Below are positions 34,812 through 45,953 of a DNA stretch of 64,000 bases, one piece after another. Numbering within the stretch: position 1 is the stretch's first letter; each line of letters begins with the position of its first letter. The DNA comes from Sanguinoderma infundibulare (Eukaryota > Basidiomycota > Agaricomycetes > Polyporales > Polyporaceae): NCBI GenBank assembly GCA_032821775.1, contig JAVLRN010000003.1, positions 3,472,001 to 3,536,000 of the forward strand. Reading direction: 5' to 3'. A model generated the notes under the pieces. The model saw only the letters and a program-made list of their open reading frames with translations, ran no database searches and was not told where the DNA came from. Position numbers and translations under genes: made by a program.

Positions 34812-37800
34812 ATGTCTGTCCAGTGCCCATCCTATATATCCACCCGCTCCGCAGAGGTCATCCTCTCCGACGTCCGTCCGATCAAGCTCAAGCCAGACGC
34901 GCTGCACTCGATCAATGTCCTCCTCGACGAGGCCCTCTACAGCATCCTCGCCACCGCACGCTCCCTCGCCACCGACAGGCTCAAGGCCGCGCTCCTCAAG
35001 GTCCTCCCGACCAGCCTCGGCAAGGAGGCCCTCCTCGAGGCCGAGGTCGAGCTCAAGGCGTACTGGGATCGAACCGGCACCGCGCGCCCGCTCGCCTTGT
35101 CGCTGCGCACCGGGGATGGCACGGCGTTCGATTTGCAGTGGTCCTTCGAGGTGAGTGCCCCCGTCTGTCTCTACGCGTGTCCTATACGGCCGTCGTGACC
35201 ATGCGCATGTGCCCGCGAACGGAAACAGCTCCTCCGCCTCAAGTGCGAAGCGTACTCAACCATGAACGACTCGGACGAGGACGCCGAGGCCGAGAAGCGC
35301 CTCCAGCACCGTATGGACGAGGCCGGCTCCCACTCCCCGCCCAGTCCCGCCCTCGTGGCCCCCGCCGCGCTCTATCTCACGGCTATACTCGAGTGCGTGT
35401 CCACGTTTTCCTACGTCCAACCCCCTCACGGCGGGCAAAGACTTATGGTTCTTGTCGGGAAAGTCTTGGGACACTCGTGCGCCACTTAACGTGTCCTTCC
35501 GCCTCTTTCTCCATCTCTTTTGTTCTTCTGAAAATGATAAGTAGAGACACGTTACGTGGCCCACGAATGCCCCATGAATACAGTCGAAACCCTCGTATCC
35601 TATACCCTTATAACCCATAGATCTTCCGCTTTCCCAAATTAAGCGCCTCCGCCAAAACGACCGAGGGATAAGACGGTTTCGATTGTATCCTTACATGAAC
35701 CGGGAGCCTTTGCCCGCCGTGCCTCCTCTTTTTATCCTCCCCGGAAAACTCACATCAGCGCCCTCCCTTGTTCCCACCTGTCCAGGGCCATCTGCGAGTA
35801 CGTTATTCAAACCTTCCTGCCATATATACCCCTCCCTTTTGACAGCCGCCCGCTTCGTCCCTGTTAGACATGTCTTATCCAACGTGAGCCGCGTGGCCGC
35901 CCGCGATAGCAGCCGCACCCTCGCCTCCGTCCAGGACCTCTTCACCGCTCTCGGTGAGGACGACACCATCTACGGCATGTTCAAGGCCATGAAAGGTCAG
36001 TCGGTCCGTCTATCGCAACGTCGGCCTCCCACGCGACCGAGCCTGGGGCTGCGGCACCGTGTGTATGAGATCTCGGACTAACACAACTCCCCCGTTTTCC
36101 TGACAATGACATCTAGTCTACGCACACATTGAGGCGTTGTCAAAGGCACAGGCCCAGCGCCCGCGCAGGAGCAAGTCCTTTTCGCGCTCCACCTCTGACA
36201 AGTCCCGCACCTCGTCCTCGTCCCCCCTCAACGGCGAGTCCACCACACACTCCCGCTCGCATTCGCACACATCGTCAACCGCGACCGTCACCGTGCCGGG
36301 ATCCGGAACGGCATCTGCGACGACCACGACCACGACGGCGCCCGCGCGGTCCCGAATGTCGACGGATTCCCAGAAGTCGGCCACGGCGGTCGGCTCGAGC
36401 GAGTCTCGGCGGGCGTCGATAGAGAAGGTCAAAGGCACGCGGATTTTCCACAGCCGAACTCCAAGCGACAAGCCACACAGCGACCCGGCCAACTCCGCCC
36501 TAGCGCGATCGGCATCCGAAAACGGCTTCCACCGCGACCTTGGCCCGGATTTCGAGGTCGGTCTTTATTTCCATCAGCGGCGCCTTTCCCCCCTTGCTTC
36601 TCTCGACTCGCTGGCGGTGTGCTGACGGGGCGCGGCTCTCTCTGCAGGAGTTCGACGAGCTCCAGCAAGAGTTCGATGAGCTCATGCGCTCGGGTGCGAC
36701 GATGAAGGTCTCCCTGACACCCGACCGGCTAAAGAGTATGGAGGTGCGCCCCGATCGTTTTCACTTTTGATTTAGTGGGGCCGCTCAATATGGGGCGTTC
36801 GCGTGCTGGGTCGAATGGCACGCAGGTCTATAAGCAGGAGCGCCACGAGCGAGAAAGGCTTAGCCGCAGGGGGGCGCACGGCGCGGACAAGACCCAAGAC
36901 GGCGTCCCTGGCGCGCCTCCGGACCCAAAGGTCCGTGGCACAATGAATGGTCAGAGACAGCTGCGCCACGTGGATTCGATAATTGAGGACGAGGAGGAGT
37001 CGGGCTCTTCCAACCACGCTACCACCGCGACGACGTCGCCCGTACAACCCCCGTCGAACGCGCCCTCCGCGAGGATGCGGAACGCGTCCTTCACTGCGAC
37101 GTCCGCCGCGAACCGAGCAGCCAACGACCAGCGCCTGCGATCTATCTCGATCTCCAACGTGCCTCATCCTCGGGATAAGGATGGCATCGCGCGGAAGACG
37201 TCGAATAACGGGAACGGGAACGGGAACGGAACCGTGACACGGGGAGGAGCAGCAGCGAGGACAGGGTCGCAGAACGCTGCCCCGCCGCCGCTGGGGATGC
37301 CGAAGCGAACGAGGACGAGGCAGGTGAACAGGGAGTCGATGGATCTGGACGATGTCATGGCCGGGCTGGACGGCGAGGAGTTTGTCGAGGTGAGGCAGAG
37401 GGATTCGTCTCCGTCCGAGCCCACGACCCCGCGCTCGCCTGGCGGCAGACCCTACATCTCGAAGGCGGCGCAGGACCTGTGCGCGTTCCTCGATGCCGGC
37501 CCACCAGAGGACACGGCGTACAACCCGAGCATCAACGGAAGCGTGATCTCGTTCGAGTCATCGAAGACCCGTTCGGGGCGCCTGCAGCGCATGATGTCGC
37601 GGCTCACGCTCGGGGGCTCGCGAGAGAGCCTGAATGGAAGCATAGACGAGCGGCCCAAGCCACCGCGCACGCCGTCGAGGAAGCACTCGAAGATCACGTC
37701 CGGTACCTCTCCCCCGCCGTCGTACAAGGGCGCGCCTGCCTACCCGAAGCGTATACCCAGCGTCAGCAGCAGCGGCAGCGGCACCAGCAGCCCATACCCG

Positions 37801-39064
37801 AACGTCATTGTCGCGACGCCGCCGCCCCGCCCACCGCTCCTCAACACCCAGTCCTCGACGATGTCCGCGGCTTCTTCGACGAACACGTCCAACGAGGACG
37901 CGACGTCGTCGCAACCTTCCAGCTTGTCGCGGCGCAACACGGCACGCAAAGCCGTGCCCGCACTCGACGACGCCACGTCGCCCTCGAGCTCGGCCGGGCA
38001 CGACTCACTTGCGAACGGCAGGCCGCTGTCCCCCGTCGCGCGCCGGCCCGTAGTGCTGAACGGGCACCCGGTCAAGCTCGACACGTCCGACGACCACGTG
38101 CGCTCGCTGCACCCGCGCACGGCGTCGACGCCGACGCACGCGAAAGGCGAGAGCGGGTACGCGTCGCGCTCGGCGTCGCGGAGCCCCATCACGCCCTCGG
38201 AGCGCAACCTCCCGCCGCCGCCGCCGCCCGGGCCGACGATCCCGGCAGCAGACGCGGAGGAGCTGAGGCGGTTGCTGGGCATGGCGACGTCGGCGGACGA
38301 GTGCCGGCTGCTCGTGGACATGGTCTTTGTCCGGAACGGGTTCGCGCTCAAGGAGCCCGTCGCGAGCGTGCCGGAAGGAGGAGTAGAGACGAAGCTGGAG
38401 GAGGCGCTCGCGCTCGCGGCGAGGGGCGCGGAGGAGGTCGAGCGCGGGTTAGTGGCACTGTTTCTGGGCGGCGGGGGCGGGCTGGAGGTTGACGCGAGTC
38501 TGGATGGCGGCGGCGACGGGATCGCCCCGTCTGCGCCTGCTTCTTCTTCTTTACAGTCTCAGCAGCAGCAGCGACCCGAGTCCGGGATCGAGTCTGGAGG
38601 GGACTCCGGGTTCGCGTCCCCGTCCGCGTCGGGATCCCCTGATCCAGGACCGGGATCGGAGCTCCCACAACAGCAGCAGCAGCAGCAGCCACAGCACCAA
38701 CAGCAACAACAGCAGCAGCAGCCACAGCACCAACAGCAACAACAGCAGCAGTCCTTTCGGATCGCCAGTCCTCCCGTTGCCAGCCCTCCCGTTGCAAGCT
38801 CCCACTAGCAGCAGTCGCCGCCTCGGGAGCCGTCACGAACACCGGCGTGTCAGCGTCCTCAGCACTTCCTCCACTGTCGCTTCCCCTTCCCCTTCCCCTT
38901 CTCCCCCTCCTCCTTTGACTTCTATCGCCGCCGCCGCCGCCGCCGTCGACCGCCGGCTGTCGGTCACCGTGCCGCGGATGAGCGTGGACCAGCACATCCT
39001 AAACTTATATTCTATATACCAGAGTGGGCTCGGTCTCGACGTCGTCGACCGGACCCAGGCTTAA
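34812..39064 (+). CDS. Disordered protein with N-terminal H2B-H2A-like histone-fold pair
   Basis: I recognise no named family, but the N-terminus looks like two histone folds in tandem. Exon 1 (34812-35150) has KLKPDALHSINVLLDEALYS then LLKVLPTSLGKEALLEAEVE. These follow H2B alpha2 and its LLLPGELAKHAVSEG segment, with a shortened loop between. Exons 2-4 (35229-35392, 35786-35797, 35868-35995) give AALYLTAILEAICEHVL and SRVAARDSSRTLASVQDLF, which follow H2A VYLAAVLEYLTAEIL and AARDNKKTRIIPRHLQ. The remaining sequence is Ser/Pro/Arg-rich and disordered, with EFDELQQEFDELM, AAQDLCAFLDAGPP and AEELRRLLGMATSADECRLL segments and polyGln. The main frame stops at 38808. A second frame continues to 39064 with a conserved-looking end, so the true C-terminus is uncertain. 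Confidence 0.65.
38674..38755 (+). repeat. CAG/CAA-rich minisatellite coding for polyGln
   Basis: A CAG/CAA tract is arranged as two near-identical copies of a roughly 36-nt unit encoding Gln runs broken by Pro-Gln-His. It lies just before the main-frame stop of the histone-fold-like protein. It is a likely site of length change and slippage. Confidence 0.8.
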
Positions 39065-40619
39065 GCTGCTGTCTGAAGCTGTCCAAGTACAAGTAACTCA
39101 GCACTGTAGTCTTCTTGCTCGTCTCGTTTACGAATGTCTCTTGTGTCAGGGTGCGGTTATATGGTGGTGATATGGGGTGGGGTGGGGTGGTGAGGTGTCG
39201 TCCTATGCATGTTACGTACGATCTCTATCTCTCTGTCTCTCTGACTCTCTCTGTCTGTTCTCCCTCCTTCATTTTTAGTACTGTACGCCCCGGTTTTGTC
39301 TCTTTGTTTGCGTAGCTTGGCGGGTCGTTCGTTTTTTTAGCAGTCAAGTTAACCCATCCATCTCGCTCGTTTCTTTCGTTCGTTCGTTCCCCAATCGATA
39401 GTTGCGTACACGTACGTCGTAATGTCATGCATTCCTTTTGCGTCCCTCTTGGGCTTGGCAGATTCCAGAAACACACGCCTGATTCAGCTTGGATTCAAGA
39501 GTGCAAATTCTTTCGTCGTGAGATATCTATATATATGTAGCTGGCCTTGATGTATCAGAATCATATGATGCATAGGCCGGCCCAGTATTAGTAGATCAGC
39601 GAGGTGTGTATATGTACTTTCCAAATTCCCGGCCAGTGGTGTTGTCCCGAACCGTATCGAACGCTTCCCTTTGTCCGCGACCAGTGCCGCGGCCGCCAAC
39701 CGGATGCCAAGGATTTGAACGAGCATTTAGTGCTCTGTTTGGGTGTTCCGGCGTTCTTACCGGCAATAAGCCGCCGCATCCTGATCCTAACTGATTACCC
39801 TCCCTCAGAAGCACAGTAACGCCGCCGACTCCCAGATGGGTTAGGTTTAACTCCAGGATCGAGGTTTACGGTAAGCAGTGCTTAAACTTAAGGTTGGTTC
39901 CGACTCGCGAGGGCATCGGACTCCTGACGACATATGCTGAAATTTGAATTGAGTCAGGTTGTCCATCGCTTGAGGATCCGTGTTTGCGTACGGGACTCGG
40001 ACGAGGGCGTTGAAGGCAATGGCGTCTGGGCCCCTGAGGTGTCAATGTACAGTACTCGTACTGTCGTGGTGGACCTGGCAGTACCTGGCCAGGCCGTTTG
40101 ACCGGACACACAGTAAGCAGAAGCTGGGAAGGGGCGGCGCGAAAGCCTATATCCTCGGACATTCCATTTTTGAGATGTGTTCTACAATGCTGAGCCGGAA
40201 GTTTCTGACTTCTTCTGATATGTATGAACGTGCTTATACATCCCCCTTGACTAGGTATGGAGCACCCTTTGTGGAAATATGCTGTCTAAATCCCACCGGT
40301 CTTCCTTTCGGATTCCGGGGCTCGTGGTACATACCCCACTGCCCACTGGTACTCCCCGTAACCTTTCTCGTCCAGTTGTTTGGCGACCGTTTAAATGACT
40401 CATCCGCGGCGGACGTGTCGCTTCGTTACAATCGAGACCGCTTGTTTGTCAGACGGCGGATTTAAGACAGAGTGAGACCCAGGAAAAGAAAAACATTAGA
40501 TACATCGAGATAGTGCGACTACTTTTGCAAAGAACATATACATCGTCTACGACCGCGCGAGCAACGAAAGCAAGACCCGACGAGAGGTAGGTATTGTGAA
40601 ACAAGTGGTTCAGCGTCCA
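39065..40619. other. Convergent intergenic region of about 1.55 kb
   Basis: This lies between the histone-fold-like gene and the 3' end of RPA135. Early parts have GT- and CT-rich simple sequence, as in 3' UTRs. A plus-strand open frame at 39980-40465 (161 codons) shows no recognisable domain and unusual composition for this genome. I do not call it a gene. Confidence 0.5.
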
Positions 40620-43600
40620 TCACTGGACCTCCAAGGACACCTTGATCCCCATCGACGCCAGCTCCGCACAGAGGTATCTGAACACGTACGGCACGGCGAC
40701 GATGTCCATGTCCCCTCCTTTCGCCGCCGGCCCCAGCACATGCTGGGACGGAATCTGCACGCGTACGTCCGCACGTCCACGTCCATTCACACCCCCGCCC
40801 TGTCCGTTCGCCAGCGCCTGCCGCGCCCGCCCGTCCTCCTCCTCCGCCGCGGCGCGGCACGCCCTGCAGTACTCGCCGCCCGGGCCCGTCGGCTTGAGCG
40901 CGGAGCCGACGACCATCTCCCCGAGGCTGACGTCGTCGTACCCAAGCGAGATGAGGCTGCCGCACGTCCGGCACACCCACGCGGTCGAGTAGTCGGAGCA
41001 GTTCATGAGCCGGTCCTGGAGGAGGAACGCGGTGCCGTGCGCGATGAGCGCGTCGCGCTCCATCTCCCCGAACCGGATCCCGCCCGCGCGCTTCCGGCCC
41101 TGCAGGAAGCGCAAGCGTTGTGGGTGAGCAACGTTCCAATTGCAGTGCGGGTGCGGGGAGACGCGAAATTGACATACCTTGACGGGCTGGCGGGTGACGG
41201 GATCGACGGGGCCCGTCGTCCGCACCTGGAACTTGTCGAGGACCATGTGCCGGAGGCGCTGGTAGTAGACGACGCCGATGTAGATGTCGGCCGCGAACTC
41301 CTGGCCGGTGATGCCCGAGTACATCGGCTCGTTCCCGTAGTAGTTATAGCCCGCCTTGAGGAGCTGCTCGCCAAAGTATTCGATCGCCGTGTCTTCTTCC
41401 GTGAACCTATATGCGTATCATACACACGCGAGAAAAGAAGGAAGGAAAGAAGGGAGAAGGGATCGTCAGGGGCGAACCGTGCCAATCACGCTTTTTGGCG
41501 TGCGCGTTTGTGGGTGATGGAAGCGACTAAACTCACTGGAACGGCGTCGCGTCCTGGGCAAGACCGTGCATGGCACCGGCCTTCCCTGCCATGCTCTCGA
41601 CCAGCATGCCGATCGTCATCCGCGACGGGAACGCGTGCGGGTTGATGATGACGTCGGGCTGCATGCCGCTCTCGGAGAACGGCATGTCGACCGCGGGCCA
41701 CTTCTGCGAGCAGACGCCCTTCTGGCCGTGCCGGGACGAGAACTTGTCACCGATGACGGGCGCGCGGGTGATGCGCAGCGAGACGTTGATCTTCTGCAGC
41801 TCCTGGTCACCCGCGTCGCTGCCTGCGCAGATATCACGCGCACGGTGAGTTGCAGGGGAAGGCGCAAAGGGAAAGGCAAAGGTGAGTTCTTACCGAGCAG
41901 GCGGACGGTGTCCACGTACGCGACCTCGTCGCCCTTGTACTTGACAAACTTCGTGCGCCCGGTCGTGTCGTCCACGTACGCAGCGATCGGGTCCCCGGGG
42001 TTCAGCCGCGTCCCAGGGATGGGCAGCCCGTCGACGTCCACAAACTTCGCCGCGGCGTGCTGCTGCGGGCCCTCCTCCGTCCTGATCTCGCGCCCCATCC
42101 CAAAGTGCAGCGTCGGCGGCCCCGTCTGCCTCCGCGACGAGCCCGAGCCGGAGAGCTCCTGGAGGTCGACGGTGTACGCCTTGTAGACGGTTCCGTACGC
42201 GAACCCGCGCTCGTGCGCGGACTTGTTGAGGATCATCGCATCCTCCATGTCGTACCCGGTGTACGAGATGACGGCGACGATCGCGTTCGTGCCGTTCGGG
42301 AACGAGTCCATGCCGTACGTGTTGTGCAGTGCGGGGCGCACGACGGGCGTCTGGCCCGTCTGGAGCCGGTAGAGCTTGTTGTCCGTCCGGTGCTGGATGG
42401 CCGTCGCGGGCGTCCCCATCGTTTGCTTACCCATCTGCGTTGCCCGTGCGATGGTCAGATTCTGTAACGAGAGGGCTTCTGAACCTCGTGAGGAACGTAC
42501 CTGGCACTGGTAGATGTTACGCGGACTCTGCATCCCAGAAAGTCAGCAAATGCGCGGACACAGGGCGGGAACGAAGCAGACCTGATTAAAGTCCGAGAAC
42601 GGCGTGAGGTTCGCGAGGATCGAGAGGAAGTTCGTCGGCGCATGCTCGACGTGCGTTGACACCCCCTCCTCGATCTCCGCCGGCGTGCACGCGATGTCCA
42701 TGTACACCTGCTCGAACGACCCCACCTGGTCGCCCCGCCCGTTCGCCAGGTACTTCACCGGCCGCATCATTCGCGCCCGGCTCGCGAACAAGTACAGCCC
42801 CGGGTACTGCCCGCCCTCGGACACGGGCACGAACCCGATCTCGAGGTCGAGCGGGACGTTATGTTTCCCCTCCGTCTTCCATATCCGGAGGCTGCTCACG
42901 AGCTGTTTGCAGACGGCGGGTGGCGCCCAGCCGATGAGCCTGCCGTCAAGCTGGACACAGAGGTTGCGGCGGCCGTCGACCGAGGGCGCAAACGCCTGCG
43001 TCATGCCGTGCGTGCCGAGGAGCGCGGGGAGGTGCGCAACGGCGAGCGGGGCGGTGACGATGCGGCAGGTGCGGGAGAGGTGGTTGAGGAGACCGCAGGG
43101 CGAGCCGTCGGGCGTGTGCACGGGGCAAAGGAAGCCTGCGAAGCAGTACTCGGGTTAGCATTGGATTGGCGTTAGCTTCTGTCGACAGGGACGGAAGGGC
43201 CGGGAACGGGAAGCGAGAGAAGGGAAGAGACGTGCGCACCCCATGCTTCGGGCAGGAGCTTGCGGACGGTGGTCGTCTTGAGCTCGGCGAAGAAGGCACC
43301 ACGGTGGATCGAGCGGAAGTGGCTGATGTAGCGCATCCAGTTGAGTTTCTCGGCAACGATAGTGAAGCCGGAGGCTTGCTGGAGATCGAGACCCGTCGGG
43401 GAGACAAGGTTGCCGGTCGCGAGGAAGTTGGACATCTTCGCGCCGATGTCGTAGCCCGTCCGGCTGAGGACCTTCTTGACATATCGTTCTAGAGAAAGAC
43501 GTTCAGCAGGAGGGAACGATATGGATATACAGAATGGAGGGACAGACTGTCGAAGAAGTCCACGGCGGGGTTTGAGTTTCGGATGTCGAGCGCGATGCCC

Positions 43601-45668
43601 TCGCGGAAGCTGTTGAGGGCTTCTTCGAGACGCTCCTTTATGATCATACCGTAGAGCGTACCAGGCAGGAGGACCTCCTGATGCTGAGGTGAGTCGGGAT
43701 TGTCAACACTACATGACTTCGAGACAAGCGCATATAGTTTCCTCAACATGAAGCTTGATTGAGATTAGTTTAAACAGGCTCCCACGCGACATAACGCGCA
43801 GTGAACTTACAGAAGCATGCGGAATTTGTCTCGTGGGTTCTGCAGGTGGACAAGGACGACCTTACTGAGCAGCCATACACCAATAGCCTGGTTCGTCCAG
43901 TCCTCAGGCATGTTGACGACCACGCGGAACTTGTCACCCAAGTACTGCAAACACTGATCGCCGGTGTAGAGACTGTACGTCTTGAAACTTCGCAAGAGAA
44001 GCTCGACGCGGTCGGACAAGAAAGTGTCTTCATAGCCCTGCATCATGACGCCCTCGAAAATCTCCTTGTCTGAGGCGGATACGAGGGCCTTGAGGATGAG
44101 CATGATGGGGATGACATACTCCTGCTTTCGCCAGGAGAAACGGAGCATGGCGCTACCGTTAGAGAGGTAGTGGAGGGTGTTGGTTGCGCTCGTCTGGTCT
44201 GGGCGGACGCACCGGATCTGGACGGCGTAGGGTGTATACGAAGGGCCACGGTTGACGAAGGAGGGTCGGACGAGGGAGATGACATGATGTCGTCTTGGGA
44301 GGATGAGGTAGCGGATGAGACGTTCGTTGCCGTTAATAATGAAGTAGCCGCCGAATTCTTCGGGTTCTTCATGATGCTTGACGAGGTCTGCTGAGGACAT
44401 ACCGCGGAGGTTACAGCGCACTGACTATGGCCGTGGCAGTCAGTATAGGCGGTGCATTGCAGAGATGGTGGCTTGCTTACCCGGACCATGATGGGCAGGA
44501 GACCGCAATCCCTCATCTCAACTTCGACAGGACCGTCATTGACTTGCCAACAAATCTTGGCTATCATACGTCCTCGATACGACGTCAACCGTTCACGGGC
44601 CTAGAAGCAGGACAAAGGCGAGGGCTATTTAGGTAAATGAAGAGCAAGGACGCATGGTGGCACGACAGGCAGGTCCCGGTTCGCAGAATGGGAAAATGCT
44701 CATGAAAAGGTTGCCCAAGGTTTCATTGCCGGAACATTATCCTCATCTTTCTCTGGGGAGAAATGACAACAGGCAACGCCAAATATCCCGCCCTAGCATC
44801 ACCTTGTATACTGACCGTAACTGGTTTCCCGTCACGAACATATTCCGGACAGGAAAATGTTGGGAAAAGCGCGTTTGTTCCGTATAAGCTGCTTATTGTC
44901 CGTTTAAATGCGGCTTTGACAGACGAGAAGCGCGCCTACCAACCATTTTCCAGTACGGAATAGGTTGGGGACAGGAGAACATGTCCAGTCATTTTCATGG
45001 GTTGCCCCGGGACGGAATTTTGGACTATGCCCGACGGTCATCGGGGACCGGGAAAGTTACCTGACCCCAGCCACGGGAAATGGGCGAGTAACAAGAGCGA
45101 AAAACAATGCGTCGACATGGTGAAAAATATGGGGGAGTCTCGAGACAAGGAAGCCTTGGGAAATCCCTTTTACAAGCATTTTCTTGGCAGCGAATCGGAC
45201 TGTGTCCGCTGTGTGGAATGCTTACCTCGGTCGGAAATACTCTCCTCTCGACAGCATCTCTATCTCGCTCTGGAACCATGGGGCGAGCAACAGTGACCTG
45301 TTCATACCACACTGGAATGAATTAATTTCATGCAAGGCACACCGATTAAAGAACAGCTCACTGGACAGCCGGTTCCCCCATCCTCTCTGCCCGCTTTCTG
45401 AACCAATGTCACCCTTGCCATCAAATACTACCCGCTTTCCAATATCCTGGAGACCCAAGTGAAACAATCCCCTCCCATCTCCGTCGCCAGCAGGAAGTCC
45501 AGAGTCGTCGAAGAGTGCATTGAAGGATTCGATGTGCGGGGTCACGAACTCATTGAGGATGGGAACGACGGCGGCATCCTTTGGGGGGCTCTTGAAGTTC
45601 TTCTCGCGCTCGAGGGTGTTGAATGTGCTCTTGACCCGCTTTGGCGTGCGAGAGGAGCCGTCGGGCAT
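40620..45668 (-). CDS. RPA135: DNA-directed RNA polymerase I second-largest subunit
   Basis: This is the catalytic partner of RPA190 in nucleolar rRNA synthesis. The minus-strand start at 45668 gives [20 protein letters not shown] with the Pol I-type NPPKD-like segment ([16 protein letters not shown]) and [10 protein letters not shown]. Next come [20 protein letters not shown] and [11 protein letters not shown]. Core motifs include [71 protein letters not shown] and [16 protein letters not shown]. The C-terminal zinc ribbon is CRTCGSL...CRAC, and the protein ends [28 protein letters not shown] and the [17 protein letters not shown] signature favour Pol I over Pol II or III. About a dozen exons are visible. 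The intron 44601-45225 is 625 nt, far longer than its neighbours. Confidence 0.95.
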
Positions 45669-45864
45669 GGCGAGGAGCGACGGGCAGCGGCCAGGCGAGT
45701 TTGGGCGAAACTTGCAGAGTCGCGGGCGCCTAGCAAAAAAGCGGGCCGGGAGTGCGTGACCGCGTTTCGAGCTCCGCCTGAATAGGGGCCCTGGTCAGTG
45801 TGGTGGGCGTCTGCGAGGACAACACGGACGACGACGAGCCCCGCGAACACGACCCCCGCTCACA
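45669..45864. promoter_or_regulatory. Shared promoter region, RPA135 and NUP98
   Basis: Opposed start codons lie only 196 bp apart. No TATA box is seen. Co-regulation of ribosome synthesis and the nuclear pore is possible but only inferred. Confidence 0.6.
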
Positions 45865-45913
45865 ATGTTTGGCTCTGGCTCCGTGCAGTCCACGTGGGGA
45901 CAGCCCCAGCAGA

Positions 45914-45953
<40 letters not shown>

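Noticed and set aside
37479..38995. Several long Arg/Pro-rich open frames overlapping the disordered protein
   Set aside because: High GC content makes stop codons rare in alternative frames; composition matches frame shadows, not proteins.
39690..39770. tRNA-like signal on the minus strand (GTTCAAATCC after a GAGCACTAAATGCTC hairpin)
   Set aside because: The T stem and acceptor stem do not pair and no D arm fits, so it is not a tRNA gene.
39980..40465. 161-codon open frame on the plus strand
   Set aside because: No recognisable domain, cysteine/tryptophan-rich mixed composition and no promoter or neighbouring exons. Likely chance in a gap.
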